This document shows positions 1 through 8,091 of a DNA stretch of 64,000 bases, one piece after another. The DNA lies in assembly GCA_964390465.1 (NCBI GenBank), contig CAYMIJ010000010.1, positions 45,895-109,894 on the forward strand, given 5' to 3'. How positions within the stretch are numbered: position 1 is the stretch's first letter; each line of letters starts with the position of its first letter. Position numbers and translations under genes: made by a program. Source of the stretch: JADZAI01 sp964390465 (GTDB taxonomy: Bacteria > Pseudomonadota > Alphaproteobacteria > Micropepsales > Micropepsaceae). The notes under the pieces are model-generated. The model was not told the origin of the DNA. It did no database searches and was given only the letters and a program-made list of their open reading frames with translations.

Positions 1-31
1 CCAGCCGCGCCACGCGGCCAAAGCTGCCGTA

Positions 32-391
32 TCAGTGAGCGGCCGGACTGGCAGCCAAACCCTGCATGATCGTGCGATTGATGTCGATCAGCGGCTGAAC
101 ACTGAGACCGGCAGACATCACATTTGATGAGTAGCGCCCGACAAACAGGGAAAGCGAAATGATGCCAGCCCGAAGTGCCGCAGGCAGTGCATTGTCCTCG
201 TTCGAGCAGTCCAGCGCGAGCGTCGACCACACACGGCGGTTCCAGTCGAGGGCATCGATGAAACGCGCGTCAGTGCGCGGTGTGCCGACTATGTCGAGCA
301 GCGCGCGTGTGACCTGCCCAAAGAGCCGGTACTCCACATTCCGCGTGCTTTCTGTGACATTAAGCGTCTTCTGATACGCATTCAGGGACAT
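32..391 (-). CDS. flaF: FlaF, flagellar biosynthesis regulator
   Basis: FlaF is a small cytoplasmic protein of alphaproteobacteria that promotes flagellin production and secretion and acts together with FlbT. This 119-residue protein has the normal family length and opens with the usual MSLNAYQ start, followed by a helical, tyrosine- and arginine-bearing stretch (ESTRNVEYRLFGQVTRAL). It starts inside the 3' end of flbT (32-base overlap on the same strand), so the two are very probably co-transcribed and translationally coupled. An AGGA lies about 11 bases before the start. Family assignment is confident; the mechanism is known only from relatives such as Caulobacter. Confidence 0.9.
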   Translation of the reverse strand: MSLNAYQKTLNVTESTRNVEYRLFGQVTRALLDIVGTPRTDARFIDALDWNRRVWSTLALDCSNEDNALPAALRAGIISLSLFVGRYSSNVMSAGLSVQPLIDINRTIMQGLAASPAAH

Positions 392-788
392 AGTTCAGTC
401 GTTCCTGTTCATAGTCGAAGAGTTTCCGGCAAGCTGTCAGCGCCCGATAGTATTGCCCAGCGAGCACATCGCGGCTGATTCCCGCGCATGCCTTGATGGT
501 CTCCGCATTTGAAATTACGTCGACGAACTCTGCCATTCGGGTGTGAAATTCTGCGTAATAGGCATCAACATTGGCTGCCCCAGAGGCCATCTCCAGATAC
601 ATCATCTGGATCGGGAAATAGATTCGCCTCAGCGGGGTATTGATCTCTTCTGCACGAAGCACATCACGCTCACGCAAAATCGAAGCGCGATTCTGGATGA
701 CGATGTCGGCCTTACGGTCGCCATTGACCATGACAGCGCCGTTGACGACGAATTTTTCGTGCGGTTTGAGCGACAGCTTGAGTGGCAT
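360..788 (-). CDS. flbT: FlbT, flagellin translation repressor
   Basis: FlbT binds the 5' leader of flagellin mRNA in Caulobacter and limits flagellin synthesis until the hook is complete. The 142-residue product carries the family opening MPLKLSLKPHEKFVVNGAV and the conserved stretch IQMMYLEMASG, and has the typical length. It is the first gene of a two-gene unit with flaF. Its promoter must lie in the 146-base gap shared with the divergent TPR gene, which holds two near-CtrA boxes (825-839 and 876-890). Flagellin genes are not in the window and are probably beyond the left edge. Confidence 0.9.
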   Translation of the reverse strand: MPLKLSLKPHEKFVVNGAVMVNGDRKADIVIQNRASILRERDVLRAEEINTPLRRIYFPIQMMYLEMASGAANVDAYYAEFHTRMAEFVDVISNAETIKACAGISRDVLAGQYYRALTACRKLFDYEQERLNYVPECVSEDA

Positions 789-824
789 GGTATATCCTAC
801 AGCTTGAAGTGTACGGCAGCGCGG

Positions 825-839
825 TTAAGGCGACCTCAA
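825..839. promoter_or_regulatory. CtrA-like box (TTAA-N7-TCAA)
   Basis: TTAA, seven bases, then TCAA: one mismatch to the TTAA-N7-TTAA box bound by the cell-cycle regulator CtrA. It lies 37 bases upstream of flbT in the shared divergent region. The same half-site pair occurs upstream of both hybrid kinases in this window. Binding is inferred. Confidence 0.4.
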
Positions 840-875
840 CGCCGCCCCACAAACCTCAACAATCGCTGTGGCGGG

Positions 876-890
876 TTTACAACTCCTTAA
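876..890. promoter_or_regulatory. CtrA-like box (TTTA-N7-TTAA)
   Basis: TTTA, seven bases, then TTAA, one mismatch to the CtrA box, 45 bases before the start of the TPR gene and in the same divergent region as the 825-839 element. Inferred from sequence only. Confidence 0.4.
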
Positions 891-934
891 CCATGGTGAA
901 TGTCATACTCGGCCTGAATAGAGGTCCATGACGC

Positions 935-2668
935 ATGACTGGTCGTCAAGCACAGCGGGATGAGCGGAGCGTATCCACTGAAGCGCGCGACCGGTTTCTG
1001 AAACGCACACATCGTGAGTTGGCTGATGATGCTGGCGAAACACTTGCCCGCCGGAAAAGCCATAAGCATCTGAACAAGGCGATCAACGCCTATAACCGTC
1101 ATGACTATGGCAAGGCTGTTACCAAGGCACTGGATGCTGCGGAGGCTGACCCAACCTGCAGCAAGGCTTACCACCTTCTTGGACTAAGCCTCGACGCCCT
1201 GGGGGAGCTGTCGCGCGCCCTTCCCATGTATGAGAAGGCACTTCAACTCGATCCGAAAGACCACGATCTCTATATCAATCTTGGCCTGGCAGCCTGGAAG
1301 ATGAAACTGCTGACGCAGGCCGAACAGCTGTTCCGAATATTCATCGAGCTGGAGCCAGGCAATGCAGCCGGGTGGGCCAATCTGGCCGGCATCATGCGCG
1401 ACAGGATGTGTTTTGATGAAGCCATCGAGATCCGTCGGACTGCGATCTATCGTATGCCCGAACAATCTGTCCTGTGGAACATGATAGGCAGCATTCTGGC
1501 TGAGCGAGGCGACTTCGAGCAGGCCGGAACCTTTTACCACGAGGCCTTACGACTGGACCCTACGTTTGCGCGTGTCTGGCATAATTTGGCATACAGCCTT
1601 TCGCATATCGGCCAGAATAAAGATGCGCTCGATGCCTTTAACAAGGCGCTTGAACTGCACGCCAATCCAGCCGACCGCCTTGAAACAATGTATGCCCGCT
1701 CGCACAGCCTCATCGCTGTTGGTCGGCTTGAAGAAGGCTTTCGTGACTACGAGGTGCGGAATGACCCACAGCACAAGAACGCGACGCTGCTCGCCGTCAA
1801 TGCTCAGCACTGGGAAGGTCAGCCACTGACCGGCAAGTCGGTCATCATCTGTGGTGAGCAGGGCCTTGGCGATGAACTCATGTTTGCGAACGCCATCCAG
1901 GATGCCATCGAAGCAGCTGGACCAGACGGTCATGTCAAAATTGCTGTCGACACCCGTTTGATCAGCATGTTCCAGCGCTCGTTCCCCGGTGCGGAGGTCG
2001 GTCGATATCACAACACGCCGCATAATGGGAAAACACTCCGGTCAATGCCATGGACTGGCAAATGCGACTACATCATTCCGATGGCCAGTCTGCTGCCACA
2101 CTTCCGGGCCGACATCAGCGATTTCCCGCGCAAACCATATCTAGTGCCGGAATCTGCCAGAACGGCCCGCTACCGCGAAATGGTGAAAGGTGACAGTGGA
2201 AATCTGATTGTCGGCATCTGTTGGCGTTCAATGCTCATCAATGCGCAGCGTCATAAATATTACAGCGCGCTTGATCTCTGGGAGCCGATCCTGAAAACGC
2301 CCGGCGTCACCTTCGTGAACCTGCAATATGGCGATGCGCAGGAAGATATTGCCCGCGTCGAGACGCTTTTTGGTGTTCCCATCCACCAGATTCAGGATCT
2401 GGATCTGAAGCAGGATCTGGAAGGCGCCGCTGCACTATCTGCCGCTTGCGACATCATGATCGGTGCACCAACCGCCGCCGCCGCGATGGCTGGTGCTGTT
2501 GGTACTGAAACGTGGTTTCTCGTCACGGCCGATGGCTGGCCGCAGCTCGGCACCGATCACTACCCGTGGTACGCCAAGAGCCGGGCTTTCAAGCCTGCCA
2601 AAGTGGGCGACTGGCCCGAAATGATGCCGCGCGTTGCTGCTGCATTGGCGCAGCGCGCCGTCACCTGA
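935..2668 (+). CDS. TPR protein with glycosyltransferase-like C-terminus, FlbA-like
   Basis: This 577-residue protein has a basic N-terminal region, about five tetratricopeptide repeats (roughly residues 55-250, for example the units around ALQLDPKDHDLYINLG and ALRLDPTFARVWHNLA), and a C-terminal half resembling the glycosyltransferase-9/heptosyltransferase fold found in many TPR proteins (CGEQGLGDELMFANAI near residue 305). No signal peptide is seen. In Caulobacter a TPR protein called FlbA sits beside flbT and flaF and acts in flagellin modification; the position here suggests the same job, but on the opposite strand. The ATG at 935 is preceded by AGAGG. An enzymatic glycosyltransferase activity is not proven by sequence. 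Confidence 0.7.
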   Translation: MTGRQAQRDERSVSTEARDRFLKRTHRELADDAGETLARRKSHKHLNKAINAYNRHDYGKAVTKALDAAEADPTCSKAYHLLGLSLDALGELSRALPMYEKALQLDPKDHDLYINLGLAAWKMKLLTQAEQLFRIFIELEPGNAAGWANLAGIMRDRMCFDEAIEIRRTAIYRMPEQSVLWNMIGSILAERGDFEQAGTFYHEALRLDPTFARVWHNLAYSLSHIGQNKDALDAFNKALELHANPADRLETMYARSHSLIAVGRLEEGFRDYEVRNDPQHKNATLLAVNAQHWEGQPLTGKSVIICGEQGLGDELMFANAIQDAIEAAGPDGHVKIAVDTRLISMFQRSFPGAEVGRYHNTPHNGKTLRSMPWTGKCDYIIPMASLLPHFRADISDFPRKPYLVPESARTARYREMVKGDSGNLIVGICWRSMLINAQRHKYYSALDLWEPILKTPGVTFVNLQYGDAQEDIARVETLFGVPIHQIQDLDLKQDLEGAAALSAACDIMIGAPTAAAAMAGAVGTETWFLVTADGWPQLGTDHYPWYAKSRAFKPAKVGDWPEMMPRVAAALAQRAVT

Positions 2669-2757
2669 GGACGTCAGCCGTTCCGCAACGTCAGCATTGA
2701 ACCTGCCAGCCAGCCCCCATAGGGTCATGGGGAAGACATATATGATTGGCAGGTTTC

Positions 2758-3603
2758 ATGGCTCGCTTCGAAGGCACCAAGGATTATATCGCAACCCCAG
2801 ATCTGCGCATTGCGGTCAACGCATCTATCAATCTTGAGCGGCCGCTGCTCATCAAGGGCGAGCCAGGTACCGGCAAGACCGTGCTCGCTTACGAAGTCGC
2901 ACGTGCGCTGAATGCGCCACTGATCACCTGGCACATCAAATCCACCACTAAAGCGCAGCAAGGGCTTTACGAGTATGATGCGGTTACGCGTCTGCGTGAC
3001 AGCCAGTTAGGCGATGAGCGCGTCAAAGACGTGCGCAATTACATCAAGCGCGGCAAGCTTTGGGATGCCTTCACCGCCGAAGAACGCCCAGTGCTGCTGA
3101 TCGACGAAATCGACAAAGCCGATATCGAGTTCCCCAACGATCTTCTCCAGGAACTCGATCGCATGGACTTCTTCGTCTATGAGACCGGCGAGACGATCAA
3201 GGCCGTGAAGCGGCCTGTGGTCATCATCACATCAAACAACGAGAAGGAATTGCCCGACGCCTTTCTGCGCCGTTGCTTTTTCCACTACATCAAGTTCCCG
3301 GATCGCGACACAATGCAGTCGATCGTCGACGTGCATTTCCCAGATGTGAAACAGAAGCTGGTATCTGAGGCGTTGAACACGTTCTATCAGATCCGCGATG
3401 TACCGGGGCTCAAGAAGAAACCCTCAACATCAGAATTGCTCGATTGGCTGAAGCTTCTGATGGTGGAAGACATCACGCCTGAAATGCTGCGCGAGAAAGA
3501 CCCGACAAAGCTTATTCCGCCACTGCATGGCGCACTGCTGAAGAACGAACAGGATGTCCACCTGTTCGAACGTCTGGCATTCTTGGCACGCCGCGAACGT
3601 TGA
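2758..3603 (+). CDS. MoxR-family AAA+ ATPase
   Basis: A 281-residue MoxR-type AAA+ ATPase. Walker A (GEPGTGKT) is at residues 34-41 and Walker B (LLIDEID) near 112-118, followed by the sensor region VVIITSNNEKELPDAFLRR. MoxR ATPases act as chaperone-like assembly factors together with VWA-domain proteins. The usual VWA partner (CoxE family) is present at 8092-9267, separated by two kinases and two small genes on the other strand, so the pair is split here. I chose the ATG at 2758, preceded by AGG at five bases, over an upstream TTG at 2746. Its 3' end converges on the kinase at 3607 with a three-base gap. Confidence 0.88.
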   Translation: MARFEGTKDYIATPDLRIAVNASINLERPLLIKGEPGTGKTVLAYEVARALNAPLITWHIKSTTKAQQGLYEYDAVTRLRDSQLGDERVKDVRNYIKRGKLWDAFTAEERPVLLIDEIDKADIEFPNDLLQELDRMDFFVYETGETIKAVKRPVVIITSNNEKELPDAFLRRCFFHYIKFPDRDTMQSIVDVHFPDVKQKLVSEALNTFYQIRDVPGLKKKPSTSELLDWLKLLMVEDITPEMLREKDPTKLIPPLHGALLKNEQDVHLFERLAFLARRER

Positions 3604-3606
3604 GTT

Positions 3607-5181
3607 TCAGGCCGCCGTACGCTCTCTTGCGAGGGAGCGTACGCGCGCGATTTCAGCAAACAGCTCGCGCTGATCGATCGGCTTGGAAATATAACCGTCC
3701 ATGCCCATGGCCAGATATTTTGCCCGATCGCCGCTCATCGCGTTAGCCGTCAGCGCAATGACAGGCACATTGGCATAAGGCTCGCCACTCTCGCGAAGTT
3801 TCTTGAGTGTGGATGGGCCATCCAGCACAGGCATATGAACATCGAGCAGAACGAGGTCAAACGAGTCGACGGCGAGCTTCTCCAATGCTTCGCCGCCGTG
3901 GCTGGCTTCGTTGATTTTCCAGCCCTGCGTCTCGAGAAACAACCGGGCAACCTTGCGATTGAGAGCGACGTCATCGACGACGAGTATGTTCATGGGCCCA
4001 GACTGGCGCGCCGCAGCGCGCGCGCCTTCATCCGATCCTTCTGATGGCTTGGCCTGACCTGAGGAAGGCTCGGCCGCGAAGGTGAACGTGAAGGTTGATC
4101 CTTCTCCAACCCGGCTTTTGACGGTTAGATCGCCGCCCATCATCTGAGCCAACTTCCGGCTGATGGAGAGGCCAAGGCCCGTACCGCCAAAGCGCCGTGC
4201 CGTGGATGCCTCGGCCTGTGTAAAGGGCGCGAACAGACGATTTTGCGTCTCTTCGTCCATGCCTATGCCCGTATCGGTCACGCGGATTTGCACCAGACCG
4301 GCGTTCGGGCCGGTCTTCGGCATAGAAGCATGAACGGCGACTTCGCCTTCAGAGGTGAACTTCACAGCGTTCGAGATCAGATTGGCAACACATTGACGCA
4401 CACGCACGGTGTCGAACTTGAGCTGCGGCACAAGCGATGAACCGAAATCCATCGAAAGTGCCATGCCTTTTTCTTCAGCTACGGCTTCCCATAATTTTTG
4501 CAGACGGCGCAGGACATGACTGAGGTCGGCATCAACGGGGGCAATTTCCAGCTTGCCGGCTTCGATCTTCGAAAGATCAAGAACGTCATTGAGCAGTGAG
4601 ATCAACGTCTTGCCTGAATCGAGAATGGCATCAACCTGTTCGCGCTGTGCTTCATCAAGGTTGGATGACGCGAGAACCTGAGCCATGCCGAGCATGCCGT
4701 TGAGCGGCGTGCGGATTTCATGGCTCATATTGGCAAGAAATGTCGACTTTGCTTCGTTAGCTGACTCTGCCTTGTTCCTGGCCTTCTCAAGCTCCAGCTC
4801 GCGATCATGCAGATCCTGGATGTGTGTCGAGACAGCCGCCCGGTTCCCATTCGACATCGAGCGGTAGACCACTCGGCTGAGTACGCCCTGATCTGAGGGC
4901 AGATCATATGCCTGACCGCTTTCAAGTGTGGCTGTGATAAGGGCAGCGCCTTCACGAACCTGTTCTTCGGGCCAATCGGGAAGCAATTCGCGGATTCCAG
5001 CCCGTAATGCTTCTTCGTAAGACAGGCCGTCTTTCATCCGGCCATAGAGCTTTTCGAAATCCTTGAGTGAGGCCTGATTTGCGAAGATCAAGCGATGCTC
5101 TGAATCAAAGATTGCAAACCCTTCGGACAGAACGCCGACGGCCTCACGGATCAGCTCGTTCAGGTCCTCACGCTCAACCAT
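3607..5181 (-). CDS. Hybrid histidine kinase (PAS-like, HisKA, HATPase, receiver), tandem copy 1
   Basis: A soluble 524-residue hybrid sensor kinase with no membrane segments. A PAS-like domain occupies about residues 10-125, a short coiled coil 128-148, the phospho-acceptor His154 lies in NMSHEIRTPLNGMLG, and the ATPase boxes are NLISNAVKF, DTGIGMDE and FGGTGLGLSI (about 277-340). The receiver starts near 397 with acidic residues D403/D404, predicted phospho-Asp447 (LVLLDVHMPV) and a KPID lysine near the end. All catalytic residues appear intact. It is a close tandem paralogue of the kinase at 5284-6879; the two share even a 15-base upstream element. The signal and output are unknown. Confidence 0.88.
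   Translation of the reverse strand: MVEREDLNELIREAVGVLSEGFAIFDSEHRLIFANQASLKDFEKLYGRMKDGLSYEEALRAGIRELLPDWPEEQVREGAALITATLESGQAYDLPSDQGVLSRVVYRSMSNGNRAAVSTHIQDLHDRELELEKARNKAESANEAKSTFLANMSHEIRTPLNGMLGMAQVLASSNLDEAQREQVDAILDSGKTLISLLNDVLDLSKIEAGKLEIAPVDADLSHVLRRLQKLWEAVAEEKGMALSMDFGSSLVPQLKFDTVRVRQCVANLISNAVKFTSEGEVAVHASMPKTGPNAGLVQIRVTDTGIGMDEETQNRLFAPFTQAEASTARRFGGTGLGLSISRKLAQMMGGDLTVKSRVGEGSTFTFTFAAEPSSGQAKPSEGSDEGARAAARQSGPMNILVVDDVALNRKVARLFLETQGWKINEASHGGEALEKLAVDSFDLVLLDVHMPVLDGPSTLKKLRESGEPYANVPVIALTANAMSGDRAKYLAMGMDGYISKPIDQRELFAEIARVRSLARERTAA
3616..3643. repeat. Inverted repeat at the convergent ends of moxR and kinase 1
   Basis: CGTACGCTC and GAGCGTACG form 9-base arms separated by 10 bases, just beyond the MoxR stop codon and inside the last codons of the kinase. 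There is no T run on the plus side. It could help end transcription for the convergent pair, or simply be coding sequence. Confidence 0.35.
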
Positions 5182-5240
5182 GGGCGGTCCTGTTTTCTAT
5201 TTTTGCGCGGCAACGTTGATGGAAAATACCATGCCGACGC

Positions 5241-5255
5241 TTGAAAAACGATTAA
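5241..5255 (-). promoter_or_regulatory. CtrA-like promoter element of kinase 1
   Basis: Read on the minus strand this is TTAATCGTTTTTCAA, i.e. TTAA-N7-TCAA, 60 bases upstream of the kinase start. It is identical over 15 bases to the element at 6933-6947. A TATTTT hexamer follows at a distance fitting a -10 if CGTTTT is the -35 (spacer 16), so the box would overlap the -35 as in Caulobacter CtrA-activated promoters. Function is inferred. Confidence 0.45.
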
Positions 5256-5283
5256 ATGGACGGGGTCTGTCGCGGCTGCCCTG

Positions 5284-6879
5284 TTACGAAGCCACTGCCG
5301 GACGCGACGCGACCACTGCAGCACTGGCAGCCCGCACCCGACCGATTTCGGCAAACAGCTCGCGCTGATCAATCGGCTTTGAAACATAGCCGTTCATGCC
5401 CATGGCAAGATATTTGGCGCGATCCCCACTCATCGCATTTGCTGTGAGCGCGATGACCGGCACGCTGGCATAGGCCGCACCACTTTCACGAATGCGTTTG
5501 ATGGTCTGAGGGCCATCCATCACCGGCATATGCACATCGAGCAGGACAAGATCGAACGTATTCCTCTCAAGCTGTTCAAGCGCCATGCCGCCATGTTCGG
5601 CTTCCTCGATGCGCCACCCCTGCGTTTCAAGGAAAAGACGGGCGACCTTGCGGTTCAAGGGAACGTCATCGACGACCAGAATGCTCATCGGCCCGCTGGG
5701 CCTGCCAGGAGACCTGGTTCCGACATCCGAGGTCGCAGCAACACTTCTGGGCTGTTCCGATGGAACGGCGGCAAAGGTGAAGGTGAAGACAGACCCTTCG
5801 CCCAGGGTGCTTTTTACGGTGACGTCCCCGCCCATCATCTGCGCCAGCTTGCGGCAGATGGAGAGGCCAAGGCCGGTGCCACCAAACCTGCGCGTGGTCG
5901 AAGCGTCGGCCTGTGTGAACGGAGCGAAGAGACGCCCCTGCGTCTCCTCGTCCATCCCGATCCCAGTATCTGTAATGCGGATCTGAACCAGACCCGTGTT
6001 CGGGCCTGTCTTTGGAATGGATACGTGGACGTTGATCTCACCCGCCGCCGTAAACTTGACCGCGTTGGAAATAAGATTGGCAGCGCATTGCCGCACACGA
6101 ACCGGGTCGAACCGCAAATGGGGAGACAATGACGAGGCGAAGTCGAGCGTGAGCTCCAAACCTTTCTCTGTTGCTGCTGGTTCCCACAGGCGGTGCACGC
6201 GGCGCAGCACATGGCTGAGATCACCGTCGACGAGAGAAATCTCAAGCTTGCCCGCCTCAATCTTGGACAGGTCCAGCACGTCGTTGAGCAAAGCCACGAG
6301 AGTCTTGCCGGAATCCAGAATGGCGTCGACCTGTTCGCGCTGGGCAGGGTCAAGACTCGACAGGCCAAGCAGCTGCGCCATGCCCAGCATCCCATTCAGC
6401 GGCGTACGGATTTCATGGCTCATATTGGCCAGAAAGGTCGACTTCGCCTCGCTGGCCGCTTCGGCCTTCTTGCGCGCCTTCTTGAGTTCCTTTTCGCGCG
6501 CCTGCAGGTCGTGAATATCAGCCGACACAGCTGCGATGTTGCCGTTCGCCATGGGCCTGTAGATCACGCGGATCATACGCCCGTCATCAGAGGGCATATT
6601 GAATGGCTGGCCGCTAATGAGCGTTGCGGTGACATGGGCGGCGCCCGCATTGACCTGTTCGTCGGGCCAGTCAGGATAGAGAGTGCGGATGCTCTCTCGC
6701 ATGGAAAGCTCAAAGGGCATGCCCGCCTGAACCCGGCCATAATGCCTGCCGAAGTCTTTCATGGACGCCTGATTGGCGAAGATCATCCGGTGGTTGGAGT
6801 CGAAGATCGCAAAACCTTCCGACAGAACGCCCACGGCCTCGCGGATCAGCCTGTTCAGATCTTCACGCTCTCTTGTCAT
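5284..6879 (-). CDS. Hybrid histidine kinase (PAS-like, HisKA, HATPase, receiver), tandem copy 2
   Basis: The 531-residue paralogue of the kinase at 3607-5181, with the same order of domains: PAS-like region (about residues 10-125), coiled coil, His155 in NMSHEIRTPLNG, ATPase boxes (NLISNAVKF, DTGIGMDE, FGGTGLGLSI) and a C-terminal receiver (LVVDDVPLNRK, LVLLDVHMPV, GYVSKPID). The catalytic core is nearly identical to copy 1, whereas the PAS region and the linker before the receiver have diverged. That suggests a local duplication followed by divergence of the input. I start at the ATG at 6879 because the paralogue begins at the equivalent residue (MVEREDLN versus MTREREDLN); a GTG at 6900 is possible. 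A GGAG precedes the chosen start closely. Confidence 0.87.
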   Translation of the reverse strand: MTREREDLNRLIREAVGVLSEGFAIFDSNHRMIFANQASMKDFGRHYGRVQAGMPFELSMRESIRTLYPDWPDEQVNAGAAHVTATLISGQPFNMPSDDGRMIRVIYRPMANGNIAAVSADIHDLQAREKELKKARKKAEAASEAKSTFLANMSHEIRTPLNGMLGMAQLLGLSSLDPAQREQVDAILDSGKTLVALLNDVLDLSKIEAGKLEISLVDGDLSHVLRRVHRLWEPAATEKGLELTLDFASSLSPHLRFDPVRVRQCAANLISNAVKFTAAGEINVHVSIPKTGPNTGLVQIRITDTGIGMDEETQGRLFAPFTQADASTTRRFGGTGLGLSICRKLAQMMGGDVTVKSTLGEGSVFTFTFAAVPSEQPRSVAATSDVGTRSPGRPSGPMSILVVDDVPLNRKVARLFLETQGWRIEEAEHGGMALEQLERNTFDLVLLDVHMPVMDGPQTIKRIRESGAAYASVPVIALTANAMSGDRAKYLAMGMNGYVSKPIDQRELFAEIGRVRAASAAVVASRPAVAS

Positions 6880-6932
6880 CGCTCCGGCACGCCATATCAC
6901 TGCCCCATAAGCGGGATTATGACACTGGCCAG

Positions 6933-6947
6933 TTGAAAAACGATTAA
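6933..6947 (-). promoter_or_regulatory. CtrA-like promoter element of kinase 2
   Basis: The same 15 bases as at 5241-5255, 54 bases upstream of the second kinase. On the minus strand it is TTAA-N7-TCAA followed by a CATAAT hexamer (spacer 15 from CGTTTT). Its conservation amid less similar flanking DNA argues for a retained promoter element. Confidence 0.45.
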
Positions 6948-6960
6948 GTGCCGGATTTTA

Positions 6961-7491
6961 CTAGGATTGTGGTAGCCCGCCCGCAGGCGCGCCGCTCTGC
7001 CCCGAGCGCTGGCGCAGCTTTTCCTGCGCGGTCTGAATGGACTTTTGCAGTGACTTGGGCGCGTCGATGCCCTCCATCACGATCAGGCCTGCCCCGGTGC
7101 CGCGGATGGTCATGTCACCATAGCCGAATATCCGCCCAAGCACACTCTGCTTCAGGCCCACCTCTTCGATGGAGCGCAGCTCGATCTCGCTGGTCTCGTG
7201 AGCGATCCAGCCGGTCTTGCGAATGAAGCGGCGATCAGTGACAGCGATTTCCGTGGCGCGTATGCGAATGAGCTCCCACAGGAAATAGAACAGACCAGCG
7301 GCGATCAACGCCCACAACACATAATTGAGCCAGACTCTGGTGTTCGCGCCGACATAAACCAGCGAAGCGGCATAAAGCACGACCGGCAGCAGAAACATCA
7401 GAACCGGCCAGACCCAGTTGGTCCAGTGAAAGTGTGTGTTGGCGACAATCTCTTCGCCGGGCACCAGAGCCTGATTGATATAGGAACGCAT
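6961..7491 (-). CDS. Membrane protein with bacterial PH (bPH2) domain
   Basis: This 176-residue protein has two hydrophobic segments near the N-terminus (about residues 27-50 and 56-75) followed by a bacterial pleckstrin-homology-like domain with the typical phrase ITDRRFI-like AVTDRRFIRKTGWIAHETSEI and GYGDMTIRGTG. The layout (short N-term, two TM segments, bPH2) matches the YdbT/PH-domain membrane proteins of unknown function. It lies between a secreted protein gene and the tandem kinases on the same strand. The tail (residues 155-176) is Gln/Gly/Pro rich and probably disordered. Confidence 0.75.
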   Translation of the reverse strand: MRSYINQALVPGEEIVANTHFHWTNWVWPVLMFLLPVVLYAASLVYVGANTRVWLNYVLWALIAAGLFYFLWELIRIRATEIAVTDRRFIRKTGWIAHETSEIELRSIEEVGLKQSVLGRIFGYGDMTIRGTGAGLIVMEGIDAPKSLQKSIQTAQEKLRQRSGQSGAPAGGLPQS

Positions 7492-7542
7492 CGCCTGACG
7501 TTATCCGGGTGGGCCGGCATCCGCAATCGCGCTCATCACACC

Positions 7543-8091
7543 CTAGCGCGGCTCGGTTTCATTGGCCGAGGCAAACAGCGCCCACACAGCCTCAGCCGTG
7601 CCGATCGCGGTGTCACGATGGTCAGCCATATAGGATGAGGAGATCATGATCTCCCAGCCTTCAACCGTCACCACAAAGGCCAGCCAGTTCTCGCCGCCCG
7701 TTTCGCTGATGAAGCTATAGGTATCGGGCACCGCCGTCTCGCCCCACAGGCGCAGGGACGGCAGCTCGGGGGCATCGTCATCGAGCGTGAAACCGGGCGG
7801 CGCGGTGATGGGATCAGCTGCCACCGCCGGGCGGGCAATGCCCAGCGTGATAGGCCCGTAAACCACCTCAACCTCACTTTCCGAAACCTTTGTGATGGTC
7901 AAACGATGGACAACGGATGGGCCATTGACCTGAGGCGGCAGACGCAGGCGGCTCGGCAGGTGCTGCACAATGCCGCCATCCAGCACTTCGACAGATGGCT
8001 TATCCGCAAGCGCCGGTTCAGCGGCGGAGGATGAGCCCGCAAGCGCGGCCGCCATCATGATGAAAGCGAAAAGCGTGGGTCTGACCATCAT
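7543..8091 (-). CDS. Secreted protein of unknown function
   Basis: A 182-residue product with a clear Sec signal peptide (FAFIMMAAALAGSSSA, probable cleavage near residue 23). The mature part is rich in beta-type segments and contains no cysteine; I recognise no family. The start codons (ATGATG) follow directly on the stop codon of the upstream VWA gene at 8092, so it is translationally coupled to the MoxR-partner CoxE protein. The context suggests an extracytoplasmic accessory role, but that is only inference. Confidence 0.6.
   Translation of the reverse strand: MMVRPTLFAFIMMAAALAGSSSAAEPALADKPSVEVLDGGIVQHLPSRLRLPPQVNGPSVVHRLTITKVSESEVEVVYGPITLGIARPAVAADPITAPPGFTLDDDAPELPSLRLWGETAVPDTYSFISETGGENWLAFVVTVEGWEIMISSSYMADHRDTAIGTAEAVWALFASANETEPR

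Noticed and set aside
5284..6879. Kinase 2 as a broken duplicate
   Set aside because: His, ATPase boxes, receiver Asp and Lys all look intact, so it is probably functional.
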